Assembly (NCBI RefSeq): GCF_031834595.1 | Contig: NZ_CP115541.1 | Location: forward strand, 62,001-126,000 | Direction: 5' to 3' | Length of the DNA: 64,000 nucleotides | Source of the DNA: Stenotrophomonas oahuensis | Lineage (GTDB): Bacteria > Pseudomonadota > Gammaproteobacteria > Xanthomonadales > Xanthomonadaceae | Shown: in pieces, positions 51,901 to 59,960 of the stretch | Position numbering within the stretch: the first letter of the stretch is position 1 | Layout of the letters: each line of letters begins with the position of its first letter | Translations under genes and position numbers: made by a program | The notes under the pieces: generated by a model | The model's input: only the letters and a program-made list of their open reading frames with translations | Told to the model about the DNA's origin: nothing | Database searches by the model: none

Positions 51901-52555
51901 TGCGGGTCGGCGGCTTGATGCTGGTCTGCCGAATGGCCTCCTGCCCGGGGAAATCAAACAACAGTGCGGTGACGGTCTCGATGATGATCACGTCACGATC
52001 AAACGCGCCCTGATCGTCATGGAAGGTGCTGGTGGTACGCGAGAGGACGCTCTTGACGCGGATGTACTGCTCGTTGGCCGTGTAGCCTGGCGCGCTGACA
52101 AACAGGCACAGGTTGTCGTTGATATCCGGGCTGGGCGCGTCCTTCATGCAGTAGAACTGCACAGACATTTGCCCGGCGTAATGGTTGCTCAGCAGCACGT
52201 AACGGGATTCGACGTTGCGGGTGATGTATCCCTCTACCCGGTTACGCGCGTCGCTGCGCACGTCGCTGTAGCTGCCGGTGGCAAACATGCTCACCTGCAC
52301 CTTCGGGTCCGCCGGCGGATCCAGCAGCACGCCAATTACATCCTTGAGCACATCGGTGCCCGGGGTGTCCACGTGCACGAACATCTTGCGCAGGGTTGCG
52401 CGGCCGGTGGTGCGCTCTTCGTCGCCGATGTCAGGAAACAGGTTGTTCATCTGCCCGTCCATCACCTCGGCCTGGACCATCCGACCACCGCCATCGGGGT
52501 TGTCGGTCAGGCGCTGGGACTGGCGCATCTTGATATCTGTTGCGGAAATCGTCAT
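48950..52555 (-). CDS. Giant phage tail protein with internal repeats
   Basis: The product is 1201 residues. After a 260-residue N-terminal part it is built from units that contain G-(S/T)-(I/V)-(D/N/T)-(Y/W)-x-(A/T)-G: GSVDYQAGSITMV, GSINYATGAVVLT, GSITYATGEVMIR, GSINYATGALNLQ, GSIDYAAGAVNLT and GTVDWETGVAKVS. It ends with a region (about 1080-1201) that may bind partners. This is a central tail-tip or fibre-like structural protein. It is coupled to the 330-residue protein gene by ATGA. Confidence 0.75.
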   Translation of the reverse strand: MTISATDIKMRQSQRLTDNPDGGGRMVQAEVMDGQMNNLFPDIGDEERTTGRATLRKMFVHVDTPGTDVLKDVIGVLLDPPADPKVQVSMFATGSYSDVRSDARNRVEGYITRNVESRYVLLSNHYAGQMSVQFYCMKDAPSPDINDNLCLFVSAPGYTANEQYIRVKSVLSRTTSTFHDDQGAFDRDVIIIETVTALLFDFPGQEAIRQTSIKPPTRIYETNVVDATSYHSVKRLTTAAKPGDLMVQVDTPYVTIVPTSTAETPVSDVLAGLGTISYVPAGAAGALTLNFSSGFSAGVGVTRFLGTPMVLGSVRVVAGSVELTDDGKGALASTGSSPWSGSVDYQAGSITMVSANNVGSTAISVTARPAGAIVAQGFSDQVEVTRNNQGYNWLFQIAPLPAPGTVVVDYRALGKWNRLQDNGQGQLVGKPGQGSGSINYATGAVVLTAGALPDLDSSVLTSWGTPVLAEARAGDAAIEPPALHFLLGNDGVVPGTARFTLRVGGNDVLVTDDGAGRLLIGASVRGSITYATGEVMIRPVSLPDADSQLACEYDYGQALALTVQPVPDASGVVPIQIPEGPVSAGSLRLDWLISVNKGADGLPGAPQVMRVTARDDGQGNVVGVEIDGQSLTATLGSINYATGALNLQAGKFTVHAVSIPIYEVVTGRGLKVIGYHRKDVEAIFSAGTLISLGWMVAGETQTTSTEALPLPPVQLLLTPTISDSIVPGSVRFTYKGRTYVDRNGGLYYNIDPVSGAGTYGGSIDYAAGAVNLTQWSAGGANTVVIQSLLTRVADPGTASVYFRAPGSPLRAGVFTMRAVTVDGQQLIATTDVNGNINGGQITGTVDWETGVAKVSFGQMVPAAGNEGQPWYDPATVVGDQVWKPTLVLPGTIFIGAVVFRSIPLSAVVIGLESVRLPADGRVPAFKAGQTVLVHHTVKHSIASPQANQVVAFGRTRVAAVEVVDALGVPVDSAWYTYDLEQGRLTFSSPLNLSAYQLPIVVSERIEDRRLVVQPQITGEIELNNGLSHDYPAGEAMISTALRLGEANGSLDLQARVVNLFDQAAWSNTWSDLPAGSSAPGTYNDTDFPLVLTNSDAITERWAIRFTNATSFEVIGETVGTIATGSISVDCAPINPRTNRPYFTIRRQGWGAGWSTNNVVRFNTIGGLAPVWLVRTTLPGAPEGVVDSTRFLVVGNVSGDNA

Positions 52556-52558
52556 GAG

Positions 52559-52975
52559 TTACACCGTCATCAATCGCAGGGTGATGGAGAAGTAGTCGCC
52601 GTCCAGCGCGGGCACGGCATAGTTGATGGGGACGGCTTCGAGCGCAGCGCCCTCCAAGCGCCGCCAGCGCACCTGGAACGTCCGTTCCCCGGTGTTGTGA
52701 TCGGGCATCACCAGCTGAAGGGAACCAACCCGGGGCTGTTCCTCGCTGGCCTGCAGCTGGCGCAGCACATCCAACGTGATCGGGGCGATGTAGGTGTTGC
52801 CCTCGGTCTGGGTCTGCAGCGTGATCGGCCTGCCGGCCTGAAGCGCCGACTCCTGGACGATCCGCGCACCGGTCAGGCTGGTCTTCACCTGCTGCCCCAC
52901 CCGCCACGCGGTGAATTCATCCGTCCACTGCAAGTCCGCCGGCAGCACGATCCCGGCCAACAAAATGCGACTCAT
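52559..52975 (-). CDS. Phage tail protein (138 residues)
   Basis: Lies between tape measure (ATGA overlap) and the giant tail protein (3 bases apart). Reads ILLAGIVLPADLQWTDEFTAW broken by a Leu, with RPITLQTQTEGNTYIAP and YFSITLRLMTV at the end; mostly beta. Position matches the distal tail protein of siphophages. Sequence alone does not settle this. Confidence 0.65.
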   Translation of the reverse strand: MSRILLAGIVLPADLQWTDEFTAWRVGQQVKTSLTGARIVQESALQAGRPITLQTQTEGNTYIAPITLDVLRQLQASEEQPRVGSLQLVMPDHNTGERTFQVRWRRLEGAALEAVPINYAVPALDGDYFSITLRLMTV

Positions 52976-55900
52976 CGGCGGCCTCCCGCGCGTACCGACA
53001 CGCTCTTGCTGCGCGCCAGCTTGTCCATGACCATGGGCACGACCAGACCCGCAATGCGTTCAGCCTGCTCACGATCCGCCGCAGAGGCACTCGCAGCCAC
53101 GCTCCGGGTGGGCGCGGACCATTCGATCCTCAGGACATCGCCTCCAGCGCTGCCACCACTGCCTTTGCTGACGCGCTTGGCGTCCGCCTCTGCCTGCAGC
53201 GCCGCCTCTTCCTGGGCAGCATCCAGCCGTGCCCGGCGCTCTTCCGCAGCGGCGCGGCGGCGCTCGGCGTGCTTCGCTTCGATCTGCTGTTCGATCTGGA
53301 GCACTTCCTCCAGCTCCCCCTCGCCCACCAGGTCGAAGCGCTGCGCCAACTGGCGGCGCTGCTTGGACAGTTCGTCCATACCCTGCAGCACTTCCGCTTG
53401 TTCCTGCTTGTAGGCTTCCAGCTCACGGCGCTGAGCGGCCAGACCGTTCCAGATGTTGGCGAACTGCTGCAGGCCGCGAGGACCGCCGATCTGGCTGAGC
53501 AGTTCACGGGTCTTCGCGGAGATCGTGCCCATGTTCATGGAGAAGCCGCTGGCAGCTGCGGATGCCTTCGTCAACGTACCGCTGGCACCGCCTGCCGCCG
53601 CCCCTACCGAGGCCACGCTGCTGGCCGCGTCTGCGGCAGCGGTCTGTACCTGCTCCATTGCCTGAGTCGCCTGGGCACCGCCCTGGGCGACAGCCTGGCC
53701 TGCGGCAGCGCCCGCTTCGCCCTGCCGCGACAGCTCCTGGTTGGTGGCATAGGTGGCACCCTGCACCGCCAGCTGGGCATCGACCTGGTCGCGTTTCCAT
53801 TTATCGCTGTTAGCAACCGCCGCCCTTGCGGTGTTGGAGTAAGCAACGAACGCGCGGCGCACGTCTTCAATCGCGGCCTGACCCCGCGCCGCGCCATTGC
53901 GGATGGCCTCAAATGCGTCTTTGGCCGCGTCACGCGCCGCGTCCAGCGAGGCCTGGGACTGGATGCCCAACCGGCCGAACTCATCGTTCAGCGGGTTCAT
54001 CGCGTTGGTGATTTCTCGGATGCGGGCATTCAGGGCTGCTGCCGAACGCTCAGCCTGGTCGAAACCAAGCTTTCCCTGCTGCCCGGCCGCCTGCAGCTGT
54101 GCGCCCAGCGCCTTGGCTTCATCCAGTGTGGCGACATTGCCAAGCGCGGCCTTGAACGCCGTCTCGATCTGGGCGCTGGTGGCAAGCGCGTTTTCTACGA
54201 CCGTTGCGAACGCGGCATTGGCGTTCCGCCCAGCGGCGGTGAAACTCATGCCCATCCGCTCTGCGGATACGCCCAGCTTCGTCATCGCCGCCAGCAGGGT
54301 CTGTTCCAGCACCACGGTGGTGTTGGTGGCCGCCGATGGCAGCGAGGCGAACGCAGCCTGCGCTGCGGCCTGGAAGCGGGACAGCTCTTCGCCGCTGAGC
54401 TGCTGCAATGTGGCCATCAGGCCGTCGCGGACATTGCGGGCCGCCCCGGCTCCCTCTTCTGCGATGGAAGCCAGCGCCAGCGCAACGTCACCCAGCGCAT
54501 TGGAATCAGTGTAGTTCAGGCTCTGGAAGAGCTTGCCAATCTCAGTGACGGCCAGCTTCGAGTCACGGCCGATGCCCTGGAGCTGGTCCACCACCAGCTG
54601 CGCGCCAGCACCGATACCGGCCTTGAGCGCGTCCCCTGCGACTTTCGAGCCAGCCGCGAGCGCCTGGAACCCCGAAGCGACTTCAGCGAGCCTCGCACGC
54701 ACCTGTTCCAGCTGAGCCAGCTGCTCCTGAGTGGCAAGTCCCATCTCCTGCTGGGTGTACAGGTAGCCGAACTGGGCGCTCAGGTACTGCTTCAGACCCT
54801 CCAGACGGGTCTGATAGGACTGGCGCTCCTGCTCGCCCAGGGCGGCCACCTCCGCCATGGACTTCACCGACACCTGTCCGAACGAGGCCACCTCAACGGC
54901 CAGGGATTTGTAGGCGATGCCCTGGAGATACATCTGCTCGCGCATCTGACGCATGAACTCGCCGGCCTCTTTACTGGCCTGGCTGTTCTTACCCAGCTCC
55001 TCGCCCAGAGCCTCGCCCATGCTCTGCAGGCCCTTGGTCACCAGCTCGACGCCCAGCAGCGCCACGGTGATCGGCACAGCCGTCGGCAACCGGCGCAGGA
55101 TGTTGCCCAGGGTCAGTGCACCCTTACCGGTGGCATCCATGGCCGCCGCGCTTGCGAGCTGCGCCTTCGTAGACGCAATCAGCGCGATGCGCCATGTGTT
55201 CATCTGCACAATCGCGCGGACAATGGCGAAGGTGGCAAACGCCTTGCCCAGGGTGATCAGGGCACTGCTGTGCTCGACCACCCAGGTGGTCGCAGTGCGG
55301 GCAGCACTCGCCATCGCCACGATGGCATCGGCCGTCTGCCGTGCCCAGCGAGTGAGGGTGCCATCTTTCGCCAGCCGGTCTGCCAGCTCCAGCATCTCCT
55401 GCAGCTGGCTCTTGAAGTACGTCAGTACGCCCTGGTCGGCGACCTCCTGCTTCCAGTCCTTGAAGCGTTCGGTCGCCGCCTTCCACAGGCCAGCGATGGT
55501 GCCCACCTTCGCCGCTGCCGCCGCGCCACCGTAGGATTCTGTCAGCAGCTCCAGAATGATGGTCTGGGCTTCAGCCACGCGGCCGGTGGCCTCCAGCTGG
55601 GTGATCAGCTGCTTCTGGCTGGCGGTCAGCGTGAACCCCTGTTTGCTCAGGGACTCCATTGCCTTGGAGGGTGTCTGCAGTGCCTTGCCCACCACCTCGG
55701 CCGACTGCTCCAGGCTGATGCCCAGACGCTGCGCCTGGTCGATGGTGATCTGCATCGCCTGCGGGAACTGCTCACCGACGATGTTGGTGTAGGACAGCAT
55801 GCGCACTTGCGCTTTGGATATCTCGCCATCATCGAACAGCCCGCCCTGCAGCTGCCGGCGCATCTGGGCCAGTTGGTCGGCGGTGAACTCGCCTTGGCGA

Positions 55901-56742
55901 CCCGTGGCGGCCAGGGCCGCCTCCAGCTGGCCCAACTCCTGCTCCGCATCGCTACCCTCGGTAACGATGCTGCGGATGCCATCAACGATCTTGCTGAACC
56001 CGATGAAGCCCAGCGCAGCAGCCGCCACGCCCTTGAGCTTGTCCATCACCGAGCTGGTGGCACCGGCGGCCGCCCCGAGCTCCACTGTGTCCCGCGTGGC
56101 CTGGTTGGCACGGTCGCGATAAGCCTTCAGTGATTCTGCCGCGGCAGTGCTGGAACGCGCCTGCGCCCGGAACTGTTCATCGCTGTCCTGGATCTGCTGG
56201 TTGCGGCGACGCGTCTCTGTGGCGGCCTGGGCCGACGCCTTGGCCTGTTCGGTGAACGCCTGCGCAGTCCGGGTTGCCTCGGTACGCAGGCGCTGCTGGC
56301 CGGCGGCCAACTGGGCAGTATCTACGCCCAGCTCCCGCAGTTCGCTATCGGCCTTGGCGACCGCCTCCCATTGCTTGTTGAGGGATGCCTGCAGCTTGTC
56401 GCCTTCCGCCCGGAGCGACTTCTGCTCCTGCAGCAGTTCGCGCGACGGCTGCGCCATCTCGCCGATCTGAAGGCTGAGCGAATAGGCGGCGCGCTGATTA
56501 GCGTCGTAGCGCTGCTCCAGCTCGCTCAGTGACTGCATCATCCCGTCAAAGGCATTGGCCTTGCCGGCGGTGGTGTTCAGTTCGACCAACCTGTCAACCA
56601 GCTTGGCCGTGTCTGCGCCTGCATCCTCCGTTGCGATGCCCATCTGCTCGAGGGCGACCCGCAGCTGATCGACGCCCTCGGTGCCACTGGTCTCAAGGAC
56701 CAGCCGCAGTGCTTCCTCGAATGCCGCCGTGCCTGCCATCAA
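52972..56742 (-). CDS. Phage tape measure protein
   Basis: The product is 1256 residues: long coiled-coil stretches rich in Ala, Gln and Glu (about 60-240 and 860-1200), a hydrophobic central part (about 480-600; MASAARTATTWVVEHSSALI), and KLKGVAAAALGFIGFSKIVDG near 240. Length, composition and place between tail tube and tip proteins identify the tape measure, which sets tail length and may help DNA entry. ATGA overlaps link it to both neighbours. Its length would predict a tail of roughly 180-190 nm. Confidence 0.88.
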   Translation of the reverse strand: MMAGTAAFEEALRLVLETSGTEGVDQLRVALEQMGIATEDAGADTAKLVDRLVELNTTAGKANAFDGMMQSLSELEQRYDANQRAAYSLSLQIGEMAQPSRELLQEQKSLRAEGDKLQASLNKQWEAVAKADSELRELGVDTAQLAAGQQRLRTEATRTAQAFTEQAKASAQAATETRRRNQQIQDSDEQFRAQARSSTAAAESLKAYRDRANQATRDTVELGAAAGATSSVMDKLKGVAAAALGFIGFSKIVDGIRSIVTEGSDAEQELGQLEAALAATGRQGEFTADQLAQMRRQLQGGLFDDGEISKAQVRMLSYTNIVGEQFPQAMQITIDQAQRLGISLEQSAEVVGKALQTPSKAMESLSKQGFTLTASQKQLITQLEATGRVAEAQTIILELLTESYGGAAAAAKVGTIAGLWKAATERFKDWKQEVADQGVLTYFKSQLQEMLELADRLAKDGTLTRWARQTADAIVAMASAARTATTWVVEHSSALITLGKAFATFAIVRAIVQMNTWRIALIASTKAQLASAAAMDATGKGALTLGNILRRLPTAVPITVALLGVELVTKGLQSMGEALGEELGKNSQASKEAGEFMRQMREQMYLQGIAYKSLAVEVASFGQVSVKSMAEVAALGEQERQSYQTRLEGLKQYLSAQFGYLYTQQEMGLATQEQLAQLEQVRARLAEVASGFQALAAGSKVAGDALKAGIGAGAQLVVDQLQGIGRDSKLAVTEIGKLFQSLNYTDSNALGDVALALASIAEEGAGAARNVRDGLMATLQQLSGEELSRFQAAAQAAFASLPSAATNTTVVLEQTLLAAMTKLGVSAERMGMSFTAAGRNANAAFATVVENALATSAQIETAFKAALGNVATLDEAKALGAQLQAAGQQGKLGFDQAERSAAALNARIREITNAMNPLNDEFGRLGIQSQASLDAARDAAKDAFEAIRNGAARGQAAIEDVRRAFVAYSNTARAAVANSDKWKRDQVDAQLAVQGATYATNQELSRQGEAGAAAGQAVAQGGAQATQAMEQVQTAAADAASSVASVGAAAGGASGTLTKASAAASGFSMNMGTISAKTRELLSQIGGPRGLQQFANIWNGLAAQRRELEAYKQEQAEVLQGMDELSKQRRQLAQRFDLVGEGELEEVLQIEQQIEAKHAERRRAAAEERRARLDAAQEEAALQAEADAKRVSKGSGGSAGGDVLRIEWSAPTRSVAASASAADREQAERIAGLVVPMVMDKLARSKSVSVRAGGRR

Positions 56743-57344
56743 CGCTTCCTCTTTCGTGCCAGCTCCAGCTGACGGATCAACTCGCTACTGCGGTACTGGT
56801 TCATCTCGCGGGCCAACTTGCTGGCGACGATCTCGTTCTCACCCATCACCATCTGGAAGGCGCTCGCGCCGCCCAGAATCCGCAGCTTGCGACGGCCATC
56901 GCGGCCGGATGGAGCCGTGGCGTCGCGGGAGAACTGCCGCACCACGATGCGGCGCTGGCCGCCAATGCGCGCGATGAATGCCGAGGTGTAGACCTTGCGC
57001 TTTCCCACCTGGATGCCGGCGGTCGCGCCCGGGGTCTTCCGGCCGCCCCACCGACCGTTGAATGCGATCAGAGAAAGCTTCTGAGTGGATGCCCTGAGCG
57101 ACAGATACTCCGAGCCTTCAACCTTCCCCGACCGCACGCTGAAGCGCCCCTTCAGGTCACCGGCACGGACCGTGTAGACCTCTCGGATGGCCTTCTTCGC
57201 CGCTGGCTCGAAGCGACGACGCACCGACGCGATCGAGCGTGAGTCCGCCTTGGAAATGGCCGCCTTCGAGAGGCCATCCACTCGGGCGGCCAGCCGGGCC
57301 AACGCGCCGATATCGGTCTGTCCGAAGCTGTTGAACTTCGCCAC
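56739..57344 (-). CDS. Phage minor tail protein Z-like
   Basis: The product is 201 residues, GTG 57344. SIASVRRRFEPAAKKAIREVYTV followed by DLKGRFSVRSGK, LIAFNGRWGGRKTPG and the GG-rich ends match the gpZ/tail completion pattern (basic N-terminal helices, then a beta core). It overlaps the tape measure gene by ATGA. Confidence 0.75.
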   Translation of the reverse strand: MAKFNSFGQTDIGALARLAARVDGLSKAAISKADSRSIASVRRRFEPAAKKAIREVYTVRAGDLKGRFSVRSGKVEGSEYLSLRASTQKLSLIAFNGRWGGRKTPGATAGIQVGKRKVYTSAFIARIGGQRRIVVRQFSRDATAPSGRDGRRKLRILGGASAFQMVMGENEIVASKLAREMNQYRSSELIRQLELARKRKR

Positions 57345-57427
57345 TATCGGCCCCCGCTCACGTCAAAGCAGGACGGCACCACCATGGGTGCCGCCCGGAG
57401 CAGACCGCTGTCGGCCTGCGCGCCCAT
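57344..57427 (-). CDS. Possible 27-residue peptide between tail tube and gpZ-like genes
   Basis: ATG 57427 overlaps the tail-tube stop (TGATG) and its TAG stop overlaps the GTG of the next gene by one base. The frame fills the gap exactly, which favours translational coupling over chance. It reads MGAQADSGLLRAAPMVVPSC. A possible GGCACC/GGTGCC hairpin lies within. Confidence 0.35.
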   Translation of the reverse strand: MGAQADSGLLRAAPMVVPSCFDVSGGR

Positions 57428-58230
57428 CAACCTGCCGTCTGCTCGTACAGGTCGAAGGTGTAAAGCGCGGCCTCTTCCGAGCGGAAGATGACAGGGCCGG
57501 TGAGCGTCACCTGGAGCGGTTCGTCGCTGAACCAGTCCACGTCGCCATCCACCGTCAGATCCACCTGCGGGATTCGGAGCAGGCCGTTCTCGCCGCTGAT
57601 GCGGTCCTGCACGTCGCCCAGAAGCATGAACGACTTGTTGGGCACCGCGCCGCCGTTAATGGCGGTGTGCAGGTAGCTGTCGAACGAGTAGCTGACGGTC
57701 AGCGGATCCCCGTGCGCGATCTCCCCGTCACCCAGCGGGATGAGGATGCCCTGACGGTTATCGATCACGTAGTCCGTGCCAGCTTCCAGCTCCACGTTGC
57801 CCTTCTTGACCACCGGAGCTGGCGTAGCCAACACGAAGCGGTGCGGCAGCTTCACTGGGGCATCCTTGCTGTAGACCGTGACGGGCTGGTCAACCACGGA
57901 TCCGGCTTCCACGGAGGCGGTGACCGCGCTGCCGTACAGCACACGCGCCAGAATGGCGGCCGGGACTTCGAGCGCGACGATGCTCACGCTGGTGGCACCG
58001 GGATTGGCGTCGGTATGGATGATCTGGTTGTAGCGATCATCGCGACGCTTGCTCTTGATCTCGGTCGTATCACCCGCTTCGTAGCTGAACGTGAGCGAGC
58101 TTTGCTCCAGCGGCTTGTTCTTGAACTTGTCGTCGGTGTCGGGGATGACGGCGATCCGGTTGGGACCGGCACCGAACTCATACAGGCGCAGATCGCCGGC
58201 AAACTTGCGAACCTTGGGCTGGGTAGCCAT
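57427..58230 (-). CDS. Phage major tail tube protein
   Basis: The product is 267 residues. KVRKFAGDLRLYEFGAGPNR at the start, SLTFSYEAGDTTEIKSKRRD, DQPVTVYSKDAPVKLP and LYTFDLYEQTAG at the end show a beta-barrel tail tube with an added Ig-like insert; the sequence before the tape measure region is where this protein is always coded. The length is on the long side for siphophage tube proteins. Confidence 0.78.
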   Translation of the reverse strand: MATQPKVRKFAGDLRLYEFGAGPNRIAVIPDTDDKFKNKPLEQSSLTFSYEAGDTTEIKSKRRDDRYNQIIHTDANPGATSVSIVALEVPAAILARVLYGSAVTASVEAGSVVDQPVTVYSKDAPVKLPHRFVLATPAPVVKKGNVELEAGTDYVIDNRQGILIPLGDGEIAHGDPLTVSYSFDSYLHTAINGGAVPNKSFMLLGDVQDRISGENGLLRIPQVDLTVDGDVDWFSDEPLQVTLTGPVIFRSEEAALYTFDLYEQTAG

Positions 58231-58240
58231 AGGGAATCTC

Positions 58241-58732
58241 CTAGGGGTTGGTCACGGGCTGGAACACTTCGGTCAGACCGGCCCGCGCGGTGATCTGAGC
58301 GACAACACTGGAATGGCCGGTGTCGTCGGTGACCTCGGCCAGTTGGGAATCCACAACCTCGAACGAGGTGAAGCCTTTGGGCAGTTCGCGGACGTCGAGC
58401 ATCAGGACGCGCATCAGGTCCTTACGCGCACGGTGTACCAAGCGGGTTGGGCGGGCTTCGTCCTGATTGCGCGGCACGCTGAACTCGATCACCACCCCCA
58501 CATCCGACGTAGCTTGGACGCGACTGGCAGACGCGCCGCTGATGCGGTCAACGATGATCGCGGTCGCAGCCGTGTCGATGTTCGCCGGCGCATCTTCATC
58601 GTCCAGGATGATCAACCCTTCACCGAGTTTGGTGTGGAAGCCCTCGCCCTTGATCATCCTGACGCGCGAAGCCAGGAACTCGACCAGTCGCCAGGTCTCC
58701 GGCTCAGCCAATGCAGCCACCTGGTCAGCCAT
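58241..58732 (-). CDS. Phage tail completion/terminator-like protein
   Basis: The product is 163 residues, MADQVAALAEPETWRLVEFL at the start, RARKDLMRVLMLDVRELPKG later. Strands and a central helix fit the tail terminator or neck fold. It overlaps the preceding gene by 8 bases and is followed at 10 bases by the tail tube gene. Confidence 0.6.
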   Translation of the reverse strand: MADQVAALAEPETWRLVEFLASRVRMIKGEGFHTKLGEGLIILDDEDAPANIDTAATAIIVDRISGASASRVQATSDVGVVIEFSVPRNQDEARPTRLVHRARKDLMRVLMLDVRELPKGFTSFEVVDSQLAEVTDDTGHSSVVAQITARAGLTEVFQPVTNP

Positions 58733-59048
58733 TGCGCACCGTCCAGCGGCTCAGCGAGCCATCGTCTGAGACGATCTTGGAATTGGTGTAGGCAATACCG
58801 TCGATCTTCACCTTGCCGCCTTGAACCAGCACGAGACCGTCCCTGCACACGTAGGCAATTTCGACCCGGTTGGCGACGAACTGCCGCAACCCGCCGATGG
58901 TTTCCACATCTCTATCGACATAGACCTCGCAGGGAACAGCCGTGGAACTACCGGGTGCGGTGTACTCACCCACTTCCGCCATACCCGCACTGGCAAAGCC
59001 CGCATGCAGGGCGGCGTCCAGATCAGCCAGAAACTCGCGCTGGCTCAT
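58725..59048 (-). CDS. Phage head-tail joining-like protein
   Basis: The product is 107 residues, MSQREFLADLDAALHAGFAS, then PGSSTAVPCEVYVDRDVETIG and VKIDGIAYTNSKIV ending near a conserved GSLSRWTV. The pattern (helix, then beta strands) is like head-tail adaptors encoded before the tail terminator. Overlaps the micro-gene before it (ATGA). Confidence 0.6.
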   Translation of the reverse strand: MSQREFLADLDAALHAGFASAGMAEVGEYTAPGSSTAVPCEVYVDRDVETIGGLRQFVANRVEIAYVCRDGLVLVQGGKVKIDGIAYTNSKIVSDDGSLSRWTVRNG

Positions 59049-59140
59049 CGGCCTACCTCATCCGCACGGCGACCAGCCACCGAGAACGCCAGCGCCACGG
59101 CGAGGACCACGAAAGCCAGGACCTGAAGGAATACGGTCAC
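59045..59140 (-). CDS. 31-residue phage membrane peptide
   Basis: GTG 59140 has a full GGAGGTG ribosome site and overlaps the Rz stop (GTGA); its own stop overlaps the next start. The peptide is one hydrophobic helix: TVFLQVLAFVVLAVALAFSV, then GRRADEVGR. It could be a small lysis or holin-related protein. Confidence 0.6.
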   Translation of the reverse strand: MTVFLQVLAFVVLAVALAFSVAGRRADEVGR

Positions 59141-59625
59141 GGCTCACCTCCGCACTGGCGGGCGTAGGCCTGCAGCGCCCTTACCTGGGCGTCACACTGA
59201 TCGGCGGCTCCAATAATTCGGCCCGCACTTTCGTACCGGTCGTCGACTCGACCATCAGACTGGCTGGCGCTGGCGACGGCCTGGGACAGTGCGGCGGTGT
59301 GGACGGCGGCCTGCCAGCGGACGTGCAGCCGGCTATTGCCAGCACGCAACTCAGCGACCAGGCGGTCGGATTCGGTCTGGGCATTCGTCTTCTCCTTCTC
59401 GTAGCGGGCGGCCAGCGCGTTGGCGGCCTTGGCGTCGGCCCGCTCCTTCGCGACCACGGTGGTGAGCTGGCCGATCTCGGACTGCGCTGCTGACAGCTCG
59501 TCCTCGGCCGACTTCTGGCCGGCAGCAGCGGATGTGGCGCTTGCCTGCGCCTTCCAGACGCTGCCGCGCTGCCAGGCGATGACGCCGAGCAGCAGGACCA
59601 GGGCGATGGCAAGGGCGCGGATCAT
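59137..59625 (-). CDS. Rz-like i-spanin
   Basis: The product is 162 residues from ATG 59625 (overlaps the holin-like stop, ATGA). N-terminal anchor IRALAIALVLLLGVIAW and a long periplasmic coiled coil (about 30-110; SAEDELSAAQSEIGQLTTVV) match the inner-membrane spanin. A lipoprotein gene is embedded in another frame in its second half, the classic Rz/Rz1 arrangement. It joins with Rz1 to fuse inner and outer membranes in the last step of lysis. Confidence 0.85.
   Translation of the reverse strand: MIRALAIALVLLLGVIAWQRGSVWKAQASATSAAAGQKSAEDELSAAQSEIGQLTTVVAKERADAKAANALAARYEKEKTNAQTESDRLVAELRAGNSRLHVRWQAAVHTAALSQAVASASQSDGRVDDRYESAGRIIGAADQCDAQVRALQAYARQCGGEP
59181..59384 (-). CDS. Rz1-like o-spanin embedded in Rz
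   Basis: The product is 67 residues, wholly inside Rz in a different frame. ATG 59384 has AAGGAG 7 bases ahead. Signal WSLSCVLAIAGC ends in the lipobox LAIAGC (Cys20), followed by a Pro-rich part (GRPPSTPPHCPRPSPAP) as in known Rz1 proteins. It would be an outer-membrane lipoprotein that meets the Rz tip. Confidence 0.8.
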   Translation of the reverse strand: MPRPNPTAWSLSCVLAIAGCTSAGRPPSTPPHCPRPSPAPASLMVESTTGTKVRAELLEPPISVTPR

Positions 59626-59960
59626 GCTGAAACTCCCTCGGCATCCGGAATCACTGCCCCTAGCCCGCGCAGCACAGACTCCAACTGGAGGATCCGCATG
59701 CGCAGCTTGCTGGCTTCTTCCTGCGCCCGAAGCCGCATATCGACCTCCTGCTGAAGGCGCTGATCTTGCGTGGTGAGACGGTTTTCCAGTGCCTCGACAC
59801 GCTTGGACAGCCCTTCCACCAACTGCACATTGGCGTCCGTCTCGGTCCTTTCCTTCCGGCGCGAGAGCATCGCACCCCAGGTCTCGCGCACAATCCAGAA
59901 GGCCAGGAAGCTGCCAGCCAGCCACCACGGCGCACCTTCACCCACGTCCGGGCCAGCCAT
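59622..59960 (-). CDS. Holin-like protein with coiled coil
   Basis: The product is 112 residues. One hydrophobic segment (WWLAGSFLAFWIVRETWGAM, about 12-31) is followed by a coiled coil rich in Glu, Arg and Leu. Its position between lysin and Rz suggests a holin or holin-like membrane protein, although typical holins have one to three segments and no long coiled coil. ATG 59960 shares its first base with the lysin stop. Confidence 0.6.
   Translation of the reverse strand: MAGPDVGEGAPWWLAGSFLAFWIVRETWGAMLSRRKERTETDANVQLVEGLSKRVEALENRLTTQDQRLQQEVDMRLRAQEEASKLRMRILQLESVLRGLGAVIPDAEGVSA

Noticed and set aside
49739..56133. Two long plus-strand frames (49739-53413 and 53269-56133)
   Set aside because: Antisense to the giant tail protein and tape measure genes; low-complexity His/Arg/Gln-rich products and no start signals.
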